This document shows, one piece after another, positions 1-10,946 of a stretch of DNA of 64,000 bases (the first letter of the stretch is position 1; every line of letters starts with the position of its first letter). This DNA comes from Lingula anatina. Lineage: Eukaryota > Brachiopoda > Lingulata > Lingulida > Lingulidae. A program made the position numbers and the translations under genes. Under the pieces are notes generated by a model. It saw only the letters and a program-made list of their open reading frames with translations, had not been told where the DNA came from and made no database searches. The stretch covers positions 170,204 through 234,203 of the forward strand of contig NW_019775378.1 of assembly GCF_001039355.2 (NCBI RefSeq), written 5' to 3'.

Positions 1-3000
1 AAGATGTCCAGTTTGCAGTGGCCACAGAGAATAGTTGGGATGGACATCATCCTATGCTCTCTTGCAACGCCAATACTTGCCAACTGTCCCAGGACAAGAA
101 GACGGTGACGACTCGCAGATTGCTGAACTCGGCCACGCCAGTTAAGTATGCAGTTAACGTAATTGGAACGTTCATTCAGCCACCGAGAAATTGGCACGAA
201 TTGCCATTTAGACATGAATGCGGGTCTTCCCCAACTTCTTACCCAGTGCCGCCAACGACACCAAGCCCCAACCCCATTATACCGGGTTCATCTGTTGATT
301 CTTATCTTGGCTATTCTTGCAAACAGAGTTTCTGCCACTTGCCTGTCTGTGTAGTGAATGGTGCTGGATACGATGTCGCTCTTATTGTTAAGCTTTCCCA
401 GCCTGTCAGCGACCTCAACAAGGTCCAATTTGCCTTTCACACGCAGGACACATGGGCTAGTCACCATTACATGGCCACGTGCTCTCAGTCTACATGTAAA
501 CTTTCCAGTGACCACAAAACTATTATCTACCGAAAATACAGCCCTTCCAGTAGGGTTAGTTACGCTGTCAATATTATAGGCCGATTCGTCATGCCACCAA
601 GTAAGTGGACTGAAACGCCTTACGCCCATGACTGCAGGAATCCTCAAACGACCCCGAGACCCGGAGTGCCATCCCAAAACACGGCAAACACAGCACCACC
701 AACTGTAAAACCTCGCCCCGTGAACATTGCCCCGAATACTAGGTTCGTCTTAGAGTTAAATGAACCAGGAAACAAACTGCCACAACAAACGCGAAAGTTT
801 GTGCTGTACTTTTCTGAGGCGATGACCTATCGTGTTGGCTCCAATGGGCAGCTTGAGTTCGCTCCCCAAGCCGGAGGGGTTTTCAACGGCGTATTGCAGA
901 TGGCTTATGGTGGAGCAAATGTACGCGGAAATTTGGATATGGCTAGTTTTCATGACAAGTACATTGGTGTTTATCCATATAAACCAGATACTAGTTACTG
1001 CGTCTCTGGAGACAAGGGATACATCAGCTTTGACTGGAACAAGAGAATAGTGAATGGCATGGGAGGGACTGGTCAATTGCTGATGATGCTTATGCCTCAC
1101 CATGTGAGTTTACAAATATAGTATTGTACCAATAAGCTACTTCAGTTCAACTGCTGTTTCGTTTCGACATCAAAATAAATTGAATTTTTTTATAAATGTA
1201 ACTTAATGCAATTAAATACAAACCTCTAAATAGTCTCTGACATCACCAAATGCAAAATATCCATGTATGTTTCAGACAAAGTTATGTACTATTTTGCACT
1301 GTATTTTTAATTGATACCAAATGAGTCTTAGTCATTTTTATTGCGTAAAGATTATGAATATGTCGAAAAGATGTGCTTTTCGAAATTTTAGGAGCAACTT
1401 TTGAAATCCCCTGCAATCCTGAATGTCAACACTCCCTACACATTCAAAGTAGCTGTAGGGGACAGTTGGCAACAAGAGATGCCTTTGTTACCTGCCTCAA
1501 TGGAACCAGACGTTAGAGACGTGAACAAAGTTAAAGCAAACAGCGCTAGACGGCAAGTAAGTGACTTCAATAACTTTTCAAAAGTCGTTATAGTTTTTTA
1601 CGTAAATTTTATTTGAACTCCTTATCTCCTTCTTCACAAAACATTAATCATTATCATTTTAGCTTTGCTTCTGAACTAGTGTAGAACATAGAACAAAACA
1701 TTATTGGTTCATAGATAGAAAAAATGGGTCGCATCACTTTTTAGGAAAACAATAGGAGCAACACTTCACTAAATGAAATTTCTGATAACATTTTCGCATC
1801 TTTTGTCTTATTCCAAAATCACATCCGTTTCTTTCTTAAAGGACATCTTGAATGCTATTGCCACTGACACCGCACAGCTCCCCCTGTCTTCCGTGTGCGG
1901 TTACGCTGACAGTTATGGTGTCGGCAAGTTCATCTCTGCGGCTGCGCGAGTGGCTAGCATCTCACGTGCTTTTGGAACCAACCATTATCAAAAATTGGAC
2001 GCTCAGATCAAAAATTGTTTGGAAAAATGGCTTCGTATTCAAGGTCAGTTATAGTACACAAGAAAGGCACAGACTTAGGAGTTGATAAAAAAAACTTTTT
2101 GATTTTTTTTTCAAGCAAGTCATACGTACATCCAGAATATTTATCTGCCTTGAGTAACACTATCTCTGTGAAATGTTAAGATTAAAGGTTTTCTTACCAA
2201 AACATTGTTTTTTCGATCTATTATTATTTGTACTAAAAAAAGGTGAATTAATTTTTCTTGCATTTAGATACCCTAAGCGACGGCAACAAGTTTCGTTACG
2301 ACACAGTGTGGGGAGGTCTTCTCCTGCGCAGTGGTCCTGCCGGTCAACCGATCAACCCCGGAGCCAGCTTTGGATTCCCCATCTACGCAGATCACCACTT
2401 CCACTTGGGCTATTTCCTGTATGCCGCGGCTTATTATGCTAAATACTATCCAAGTTGGGCAAACAGTAAGATACTTTCCCTTATTCCTATTATTCAATAG
2501 TATTTTTAACAAAGAACAAGATGTTTCGCTACTCTTGTATTGGTGGCATTTATAATTTTAACGTGAAGAATTACGAGTATTGGTGGGCTTGGATCAACGT
2601 GATTAACCCGATTTTGTGTATTACTATTATGTCCTACACAAAAATACTCCGCTAATTATGATTTTGTACTTTAAACTCAATGTATGACCTACATAGTTAT
2701 TTAAATCGCGACGTGCATGTGTATTTGCTATAGTTTCAAAATAAGGTTTGTCTCCTGCGTGTGTCACTGTGAAGCGAATGCACTTTACCACCCCCATTAC
2801 CTCTCGTTTTAGTCCACAGAGAGCGCTTAACCCTGCTGGCCAGAGACGTCGGTAACCCCAGCAAGAATGACCCTTACTTCCCCGTTGTTCGACACAAAGA
2901 CACCTATACTGGATTTTCCTGGGCTACTGGCATACACGGCGGCGAGAGGCAAGAGGAATCCTCCTCCGAGGTTAGAAAGTCCTCGTGCTTCTCCGAAATT

Positions 3001-4403
3001 ATGTAAAGATTTAATAACGGATGTCATTATAGTTTCTTTGGTTTAAACTTAATCATTTCCAATTTTACTTTGAAATGATAATGATTGTTGTCATCTCTTT
3101 TCTCTTTTTTGTCCGTCTTATTTTTCAAATTAAAGAATACTATGCATTTATATCATCAGTAAATCTGTATACTTAACAATATCAATAAAACGAAGAATGC
3201 AACATTCATCTAGAAATCACTCCTTTTTTTTCGATCTCTACTATTTTGTAGGCCATTAATTGCTATCACGGCCTGGCGGCATTGGGTTTATCTCTTGGCG
3301 ACAGGACCATGCAGCACATGGGACAGTTGATGTTGACCCAAGAGCTGTATTCAGTGAGAGAATATTGGCAAGTGCGTCGTCACAATCGTCATCTTTTCCC
3401 ACCAGTCATCCAGGATTACGGAGTCGTGGGCATGCTGGCCGAAAACAACTACTTTCTTTACACGTTGAACTGGCCTTGTGAGCCAAATTGGTTCCCCATG
3501 AGGCATGCCTGTCTGACCGGGATCCAGATGATACCACTCACCGCTGTCTCCAAGTACTGGGTTGACAAGGCAAGTTTTTTAAAAATATTTATTTGTTTAA
3601 TTACTTGGTTTTGGTCGTTATATCCATACTTTCATAATTTTGTTATTATTTTTCATTTGTTTATTTTTTATTTCTCCTTCTTGGCATTTTTGCGTTAACT
3701 CACCACTGTTGACTTTCTCTCTCTCTCTGTCTCTCTCTCTCTTCCTCTCTCTCTCTTTCCGAAGGTAGCCCATGGAATGGAATCTTTTTTTAATATTGTC
3801 AAACGTACTTGCAAGTTAGACAGTATGGAATTTTTCGCCAGGAATGGTCTGCCTCCATCAAGAATACGTGTTCGTGGGCTGTGAACCCTACGTCCGCCCC
3901 GGGGTCTAACTTAGTAGATCAATCCAAACTAAGACCAGTTGCTTCGGTGAGTGTCTGTACATTCTTCTTAAATATTCAATGATTTTAACCTATATATGAT
4001 TAAAATTAATTCATTTTCTATAAAACAGCACCGAACAGTTCATTGTGGGCAGTTCCAATTACCAAACAACTTTTTAGCAAAATGAAGTACACATCGAGGA
4101 ATTTATTTGTTGAAAATGTGAAATTGTCTTGTATCTTTATTTACCCAATAATCTCTCCGGGTGCAGCTTTTTTCTTTTTTCTCATTTGCCTGATAACAAC
4201 TTTTATTGAAGGGTTGGGGTGCTTTCTGTCACGCTGCTATGTCAAGATACGACGCCGCTCACCAACAGAGGGCAGCAGCATACGTGAAGAGACTTGGTGT
4301 GAATCAGCTGGTAGGGGGCACCACAGTCAGCAGCACTCTGCTCTTCATTTATGAGGCAGACATCAGTGTGGACAGCGCAACAGTGCCTATCATTGGAAAA
4401 TAA
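1..4403 (+). CDS. GH81 endo-1,3-beta-glucanase, 5'-truncated by window edge, 8 exons visible
   Basis: Secreted-type glycoside hydrolase family 81, which cuts internal beta-1,3-glucosidic bonds (laminarin, fungal wall glucan). Exons read: 1(frame from 3)-1103, 1392-1556, 1842-2043, 2268-2465, 2813-2970, 3252-3569, 3842-3946 and 4212-4403 (TAA). All junction phases agree. GH81 hallmarks are visible: YADHHFHLGYFLYAAAYYAK in exon 4 (conserved Asp in DHHFH), then GFSWATGIHGG and the ESSSE|A motif (paired glutamates known as catalytic region in the family) across the exon 5/6 junction. GIQMIPLT and WVDK|EW follow near the C-terminus. Before the catalytic part lie two tandem cysteine-containing modules (about bases 3-215 and 283-645) separated by Pro/Thr-rich linkers; they sit where carbohydrate-binding modules usually do, but I do not recognise their family. 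The intron after 3569 uses GC, not GT. The true start and signal peptide lie outside the window. Confidence 0.9.
3714..3758. repeat. (TC)n microsatellite in GH81 intron
   Basis: CT-dinucleotide tract with few interruptions, lying in the intron between 3569 and 3842. It may double as a pyrimidine-rich stretch upstream of the next acceptor, but the real acceptor is at 3840-3841, about 80 bases further on. Confidence 0.8.
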
Positions 4404-4620
4404 TTCGATTTTTGTAAAATTGATTTTTTATTGAAAATTTGTGTGTATTTTAAATTGCATCCTTTTAACCAATGTATTTTCTCGAAAAAATAATTTAATG
4501 TTTTTGCGAATTGAATCACTCCTCATTTTTGTGCGTGTGTGTGGGGGGGGGGGGGGAGGGAGGAGGGCATGAGATTCTCAAAAGCATGCTGCTATGTCTC
4601 TCATATCTCAGTGAGATTAT

Positions 4621-4626
4621 AATAAA
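4621..4626 (+). terminator. Candidate poly(A) signal of the GH81 gene
   Basis: AATAAA 218 bases after the GH81 stop codon. It is the first canonical hexamer found downstream on this strand; no cleavage site can be proven from sequence. Confidence 0.45.
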
Positions 4627-5354
4627 ACAGTAAGAAAAGCTGTTGTAATCAAACGAGTTCTGTCGGGTCATTTTTTTCATCTTATAACATGACATGGTAA
4701 TCCGGTCTATGGGTGCAGGGATCTGTAGACGCAAGGATATCAATATTAATATTAATGAAAAGTTATGTATCGATGTAAAAACACACCGATTCGTGGAAAT
4801 CCTGACGAATATCTGCTGGATCGACTATTTTGCCCTAGAACACCCCAACACCCCTCCTCAATAAGTAAATAAATAAAACAGAAAAAATAGATAAAATAAT
4901 ACATGCCGCTGGGATTTTCAGTCAGACTTAATTTCAACTGTACATGTACCAGTAGTCATCATTCCCCCATTTATTTTCCATAACTTTTCAATTGCTATTC
5001 TCTTATATGCAAGCATGCGGCTTTACTGAGTACTCAAGCGTTTATTTTTTTCCTTTTTTCCTCTGAGGTCTTCAAGGGGCTGGGGCTTTCGAATAAAATA
5101 TGACAATTCATTGACGTTTTCGCGGTGAAAAGAATTTCAAAGTATGTAGAAATGAGATATTCTTTGAAGCAAATCCTTTAAAGTTCAACTAAAATCCAAT
5201 ATAAGACCAAGTTTGGCAAAAGCACAAATTTTATCATGACCAAGGTTATTCTTATATTTCGCCTAGTCTATTACGATAACCTGTATACCTTTGGACCAGT
5301 GGAGTAAAATGTATACAATGTCATCGTAGATAGGCAAAGGTCACACCAATGACC

Positions 5355-5361
5355 TATATAA
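5355..5361 (+). promoter_or_regulatory. Candidate TATA box of the GH15-like gene
   Basis: TATATAA about 95 bases before the ATG at 5456, with a CCAAT immediately upstream (5346-5350). Spacing would place transcription start near 5388 and give a 5' UTR of roughly 70 bases. In an AT-rich region this may be chance. Confidence 0.35.
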
Positions 5362-5455
5362 TATTAAAGCCCCTATACAGATACAGCAAGCTGATTAAGC
5401 TGCAGTATTTTGTACCTAGGCTCATTACACATACCTGCTACAGGAAATCTCTCAT

Positions 5456-7909
5456 ATGTATCAAAGCGATGCTTCCTTGCTCACGATGTGCCTTCACACA
5501 TTGAGTGGCATATTATTGTTTATTTTGGGACTCGTGTCTCAAAATGCTGCACCGAGTGTTGACCCTATCGACTTGTACTATTGTCGAGACGGTCTACAGA
5601 TCTGCTGCGATCCCTCACAAGAAGCGGTCAGCGGGCATGGTCGCACGACTGCAGGGTTCATCGGAGACGGCACCCTGACGCAGCTACGTTGGCCGTCTCC
5701 CAGCTACGACGATCACCTTGACTTCCGCATTGAGCTCACTCACGAGAAGGCAAGCCAGACACCGCGGAAGGGTGCGCGAGAGAACCAAGGCGCAGCGGAT
5801 GGGATCTTGTTCGATTCGGGAGGTCGCTTATTTCGAAACAGCTCCCACTTTATTGTGGAGACCACCGGGTATCTGAACGACAATACGGACATTTTCCGAA
5901 CCCGATACAAGTCGGATGACAATCCAGCAACCCCTAACCAGGAACCATTGTACACAGCGGACTGTGTCTGGTTTATAGAGCCCGACATAGATGTGCTGGT
6001 AAGGCGCTGTAACATCACCAGGATTAATAAACCCGTAGGCACCTGGGGATATATATTTTATATGAACCCAGCTTTGATGAATAGAGATATTCACAACTGT
6101 TCTGTGGCCAAAAAGGACTGTTTCCCCGCCTACGACTGGAGCTCCTTGATTGGATCCATAGAAGATAAAGACGCCGTGCATGGATTCTCTCTAGTTTATG
6201 ATGATAAGGCAGGGCTTTTTATGAGCGCTTTACCAACAGACCCAGGTAAACACAAAAGTGAGTACTTAAAGCAAGTACAGATGCTTAACATTCGAACGCT
6301 AAACCCTCGGGATTGGGCAAAAACCGTTGACAGCACTTGGGAACCAAGAGTGGCAATGGCTGTTGGTAGTTCCGATGATTTCGGCCCATATTATTGTGGC
6401 GTTGACCACAGTTACAATGAATACCTTCACTACGATGACGCGTTCGATGTAATGACCCATTTTAATCTCAACCAGCAGACTGGTCGTAACCCATTGTCAC
6501 ATGCCTCCCCTGGGCATGAGAATTTCTTTGGGGCTATTATGTTAAACGAAAAAAATGCAAAATCTAAGTGGGAATGGGACGTGTCTATTTACATAGGACT
6601 TGGGAGTAATCTTGCTGAAGCTCGGCGGAAGGTTCAGTTGGCGAAAAACTACCCGGGTGGACCGGGAGCCATGCAAGCGAACGCAGAAGCAGCAGATGGA
6701 GAATTCCTTAATAAATGTAAAAATAACCCAGCATCCAAAATGACCGCTCCACAACAAGAGACATACATGCCTATGTTTAAACGGTCCTTGTTGACTGTAA
6801 AATCGGCCCAGACGCTTGCAACAGGTTCACTGGTGGCAGGGACGTCAATGACTCGGTGGCATAATTTCGAATGGCCGAGAGACACGTCATTCCCCCATTA
6901 CTTACTTACTGTATGTGGTGGGTATGATGAGGAAGTAATGTCTCATGGGAGATTTCTTGCTTCTATTCAGAGGCGACATGACTTCCAGGACTATCAACCC
7001 GGTGGCGTCTTGCACAATGACTCATTGAACTACTCCCCGGCTGGGTCCTATGCAATGTGTTATTTCAGTGATGGGTGTGCCACGGGACCGGTGAACTTCG
7101 AAATCGACGAAACGGGGTTTGCCTTGTGGGCAATGTGTATGCACATTCCTCGAATATCGATTCAGGATGCGACAGAGTACTGGGCAGTTATTAAGGAATC
7201 CGTGTTTCGTGCCGCAAACCTGCTTACTTACAGATGTAAAGACCCAACAAACGGCCTCCAATGCCTTTCCAGCGAAGACGATACTCCGTTCTACACGCAA
7301 GGAGGAGAGGGTGCCTCAACGATCATGTTGGGTTTGCTGGCCGCATCTGAAGCGGCTGCCTTACTGAAAGAACCAGAAGAAATATGGCGACCTTGGCATG
7401 AACGAGCAATTGAGCTAAGCACCGCCATAAAGAAAAACTTCTTTGAACCATCCTTTTTTAATGCAACGCAATTCATGAAACCAGTGCTACCATATACGGT
7501 ATGGCCACTCCCACTTTTAAACCCCTCCAACCAATCAGATCCCATTGCGCAAAGAATGTGGAAACGCGTTGTCACATTGGGGGTTGACCTTCTTCAGGCT
7601 CGAGTTGTTGATCCCAAGCCAGGGATGAATGCTGGATATGACGCAAACTATATAATTCCCCTTTTAATGTTTTTACCAAAAGATAGCAGCGACCGCCAAA
7701 TAGTAGAGAAAGCTATGAACGTGTCAATCCTTGAAGTTCCCCATTTCAATCATCTTGGGGAGTTTTATGTGTACAATGGACCAAACCCTGTGGGGAAGCC
7801 TCTTTGGAGTAATAGAATTGCCGTCCCTCAAGTGTGGGCGGGTTCTCTGCAAGCCTTAAGTATATATGCCAAATTCTTCCCAGAAGCCCTCTTTTTCCCG
7901 CAACTTTGA
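5456..7909 (+). CDS. Intronless secreted GH15-like glycosidase (glucoamylase-like, six-hairpin fold)
   Basis: An 817-residue open frame with ATG at 5456 and TGA at 7907-7909, uninterrupted by introns although the neighbouring GH81 and IFT172 genes are split every 100-200 bases. Residues about 10-32 form a hydrophobic signal peptide (LHTLSGILLFILGLVS). The catalytic half shows WHNFEWPRDTSF (W473-P-R-D476) and NFEIDETGF (547-555; D551/E552), which resemble the W-x-RD and (Q/E)-x-DE-x-(G/A)-F motifs of GH15 glucoamylases and glucodextranases. Further on lie a helix-rich segment with TQGGEGAST and a C-terminal PLWSNRIAVPQVWAGSLQAL segment. Several N-glycosylation sequons fit an extracellular protein. 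The likely reaction is release of glucose from alpha-glucan, but family and linkage are inferred from short motifs; GH63- or GH133-like enzymes share the (alpha/alpha)6 fold. The N-terminal ~400 residues are not recognised. Confidence 0.75.
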   Translation: MYQSDASLLTMCLHTLSGILLFILGLVSQNAAPSVDPIDLYYCRDGLQICCDPSQEAVSGHGRTTAGFIGDGTLTQLRWPSPSYDDHLDFRIELTHEKASQTPRKGARENQGAADGILFDSGGRLFRNSSHFIVETTGYLNDNTDIFRTRYKSDDNPATPNQEPLYTADCVWFIEPDIDVLVRRCNITRINKPVGTWGYIFYMNPALMNRDIHNCSVAKKDCFPAYDWSSLIGSIEDKDAVHGFSLVYDDKAGLFMSALPTDPGKHKSEYLKQVQMLNIRTLNPRDWAKTVDSTWEPRVAMAVGSSDDFGPYYCGVDHSYNEYLHYDDAFDVMTHFNLNQQTGRNPLSHASPGHENFFGAIMLNEKNAKSKWEWDVSIYIGLGSNLAEARRKVQLAKNYPGGPGAMQANAEAADGEFLNKCKNNPASKMTAPQQETYMPMFKRSLLTVKSAQTLATGSLVAGTSMTRWHNFEWPRDTSFPHYLLTVCGGYDEEVMSHGRFLASIQRRHDFQDYQPGGVLHNDSLNYSPAGSYAMCYFSDGCATGPVNFEIDETGFALWAMCMHIPRISIQDATEYWAVIKESVFRAANLLTYRCKDPTNGLQCLSSEDDTPFYTQGGEGASTIMLGLLAASEAAALLKEPEEIWRPWHERAIELSTAIKKNFFEPSFFNATQFMKPVLPYTVWPLPLLNPSNQSDPIAQRMWKRVVTLGVDLLQARVVDPKPGMNAGYDANYIIPLLMFLPKDSSDRQIVEKAMNVSILEVPHFNHLGEFYVYNGPNPVGKPLWSNRIAVPQVWAGSLQALSIYAKFFPEALFFPQL

Positions 7910-10497
7910 AATGCAATTCATGATGTTTATGGGCGTTGAACATTAATATGAAAATAAGTGACATGATCTCAGCAAATTACAAAATATGCAAATTTTACAT
8001 GTACCTAACATACATCAGTTAATACCGGTATCATTTTTCTTATACATGTCTTTTTGAATTAGAAAGGAAATTTCAAAATGAATTTAAGTCGATTACGAAT
8101 AATTGAAATATTTTGCATTATTTTGCACTTCCTTATCACTTCATAGTTGCGGCTTGCAATAGTTATAAGATTAAGAATGCGGTGCTATTTGGACTATATT
8201 TTCCGACACAGCTTTATGTGTAACGTGCGATTAATAGTCTTGAGTCTTCAAAATAAAATATTGTAATAAAAAAATGGAAGCCGTACATGTATTTGACAAG
8301 GAGAGGTTATCAATGTTATGGCCTCCACCGACATACAACAAATTTAGTTGTCCCTGTAACCATGCCAAAGCGTATTTTTGAGAGGAAAGAATGCTGGCTT
8401 AAAGACAAAGATATGTAACCTTGGTTTGTTACTAATTTTTGAGAGAACGGCGGCTTGAATACACAACAGCTAAAATTGTGTTTTAGATAGTCTTTATTCC
8501 TCTCATACGGACTACAGGCTGGCACGCAGGCAGGGACAGTCGTGACGATCCCCCGGGGTCTCTCTCTTTCTAATTTAGTTTTCATAGTTTTTATAGGAAA
8601 TCGTACTGATTCCTGCGTGCCGTAAATTTATTAGTAAGCGTAAATAACTACATCCGATATAAACGGTCGATCAGTAAAACTAGATACAGGGACTCCAATA
8701 TTTGTTACCGTTACCCTGAATATGGATATATATACATGTACTCCGGGTTGGAAGGTTACATAACGCTCGGACCTGGGACTGGCTTTAACGAAATTATCTC
8801 AGGTGTGGTGACTGTTTTTGGTGGAAGAGATCAAAAGAGCCAAATGGAAATAATGAGGCCAAAGTACCTCTACGATTTTAGACTCGACACCGGGTCTTTT
8901 TCTGTCATCTGAAAGGGGTGCACCTTCAATTATCTAAATTACTCTATCGAGACTTTTGTTTCTAATTTTGGTTTCTCTCCTGTGATTGTGAATGTAATTT
9001 AAAGACAGACAAATTGTTTAACACTGCCGTGTTATAGATATATCACAAATAAAAAATGAAGGAAAAACGTTTTGAGCATTATGTTACGATGTTATACAGG
9101 AGAGGGATATTCTAATTCAAATTTTGCATTTTAAACGTTATGCTACCCCGTGACAGTTACATTTGATACTTACAAAGAGCCTCTCTTTAAACCCCTTTAA
9201 AGTACATGCACGTGCATATATCATCTTTGCCTAAAGCAGTATTGCCAGTTTTTTTTTTTTTTCGTAACTCTCTCATATAGGAATTAAAAGACAGGTATTC
9301 ATCCTCAGTAATGCAGAGTGAGTGACTTTAGACCGTTTTACTTCGTTAAAGTGTATTTTTTTCAAAAAATTTGTCAAATGTATGATACATACAATTCCGA
9401 TTCGTTTTATCCTCTAAAATCTTTTTTTTCTTCAGATAAATTACCCCCATTTATTCTCAAAGAATAAAAATAGTTCTCTTTCATCTAAAATTTTAATCAT
9501 ATATGACTCGTTACCTATAATCGTTGACCCGTCACTTCTATATAGTTCTATTGACAAAAAAAGAGCTTTTCATACGAATTCCGCAATGATAATGGTTTTG
9601 TTACAATGACAGCGATGAGTAGGAGCTTTTATTCACTGACCTAGTTTTCACATAAATACGAAAATATTCACACTCTGCCTCTCCCTACGGATCACGCGTT
9701 TACTTATTTTCTGTACATCATTTTTTTTTTTTTTGTGTCTTCTTAGAAGTCTTCAATTTTACGAGTACTTCGTAAATCAACTATAAACATGTCCTTGTTA
9801 GACAATTTCTTTGAGTACTTGTTTACTTTCCTGATACTTAATATCTTGAAATATTACTTCTTTCATTTGGGAAGTTCACGAAGTCCAGTTTGCAGCTGTT
9901 ATCTACGTCGCGCAAAACTGTTTTTTAAAGATAGCCATTAAACTAAACTTGTGTGACTTTAATATTACATTTTCCATTCTTACCAAATACAAAAACAAAT
10001 TTCGCGTTGTATTTGCACTGAATAACTTGATGGGTTTGTACTCGTTTAAATTTACTTTATCTATATGCGATTGATGAACGCGGAACCGATTCAGTTCACA
10101 GCAGTTTTATTAATTCGCCTTGTGTTAAAGTTAAGTCTCCTCACACCATTTCCTCCAAAATTATGCAAATATGATATGTTGTTACTTATTTGCATTCAAA
10201 CTGGTGCAAGTCTATAAATATGTAGGCCCCTATGTAGGCCGTATCACATAAAAAGGTTTCAGATTACATTTTGAAGGAGAATGCCACACTATTTTCACAC
10301 ATTTAAACCATAAACCCTTCACTAGTTCAGAGCAATGTGAATTGTATATTTTTGATGGCCATTACATTCATATTTTCCAAAATTGCTAGAAAAAATTGGC
10401 GTTTGACGACCTCTGGTTGACCCATGACCTCTACATGACCCATGACTAACTGCTGCAGGTGTTAGAACATTAAAATCACTATATTTCAGCTACCATA
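7910..10497. other. Intergenic region, nothing coding seen
   Basis: About 2.6 kb of AT-rich sequence holding the 3' UTR of the upstream gene. It contains poly(T) runs near 9250 and 9721. No splice-compatible exon or recognisable RNA gene was found; short open frames here lack any family motif. Confidence 0.55.
8252..8270 (+). terminator. Candidate poly(A) signals of the GH15-like gene
   Basis: Two AATAAA hexamers (8252-8257 and 8265-8270) about 345 bases after the stop codon. Confidence 0.45.
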
Positions 10498-10634
10498 CAG
10501 GGGGGGGGGGCAGGGGGGCAGCTGCCCCCCCTGGAATTTGGAATTTTACACACCACACTCTCCCCCCTCGGTAGCTTCGCCCCCTCGTGTCCGCTTACTG
10601 CCCCCCCTGGCATTTTGCTCAGGCTACGGCCCTG
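10498..10634. mobile_element. Short MITE-like element with CAGGG / CCCTG ends
   Basis: A 137-base GC-rich island that starts CAGGGG and ends CTACGGCCCTG, rich in G- and C-runs (several CCCCCCCTGG blocks). Ends of the type CAGGG...CCCTG are common in non-autonomous hAT-like elements. CCATA is found on both sides, shorter than the 8-base duplication expected for hAT. Identity as a mobile element is inferred. Confidence 0.4.
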
Positions 10635-10946
10635 CCATAACATTATTATTTGCCTTTCCCAGCCTAATTTCTCAGTGCTATTCTTACACTTTATAAGCAA
10701 TATCACTCCCCTACCGCATATTACAAAAATGCATTCATTTTTACTAAAATGTTAACATATACAACTTTCTCATATGATTTGCAAAAATATTGGTCTTAAC
10801 ATAAGACCTATAGCCTGTATATCTAACTTTGCTTTTACTTTAGTTTGAATCAATCTTCGTCACGTATTACTCCCCCTCCCCTCCCCCACACACACACATA
10901 CTCAATGACAAAGCCGTAGGGCCTAAGTAGGGCGTCTATGTTCAGC

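Larger units (their letters stand above)
4404..5455. other. Intergenic, GH81 to GH15-like gene
   Basis: About 1 kb holding the GH81 3' UTR and the promoter side of the next gene. It contains a G-run near 4543-4560. I see no convincing coding exon or RNA gene. Confidence 0.6.

Noticed and set aside
3761-3841. Possible extra GH81 exon after the TC tract (GAAG|GTAGCC)
   Set aside because: Every frame continuing from it meets a stop or lacks a donor, whereas the acceptor at 3840-3841 gives the conserved VDK|EW sequence.
5740-7575. Several 70-120-codon antisense frames within the GH15-like gene
   Set aside because: They are shadows of a long coding region with no motifs or start context.
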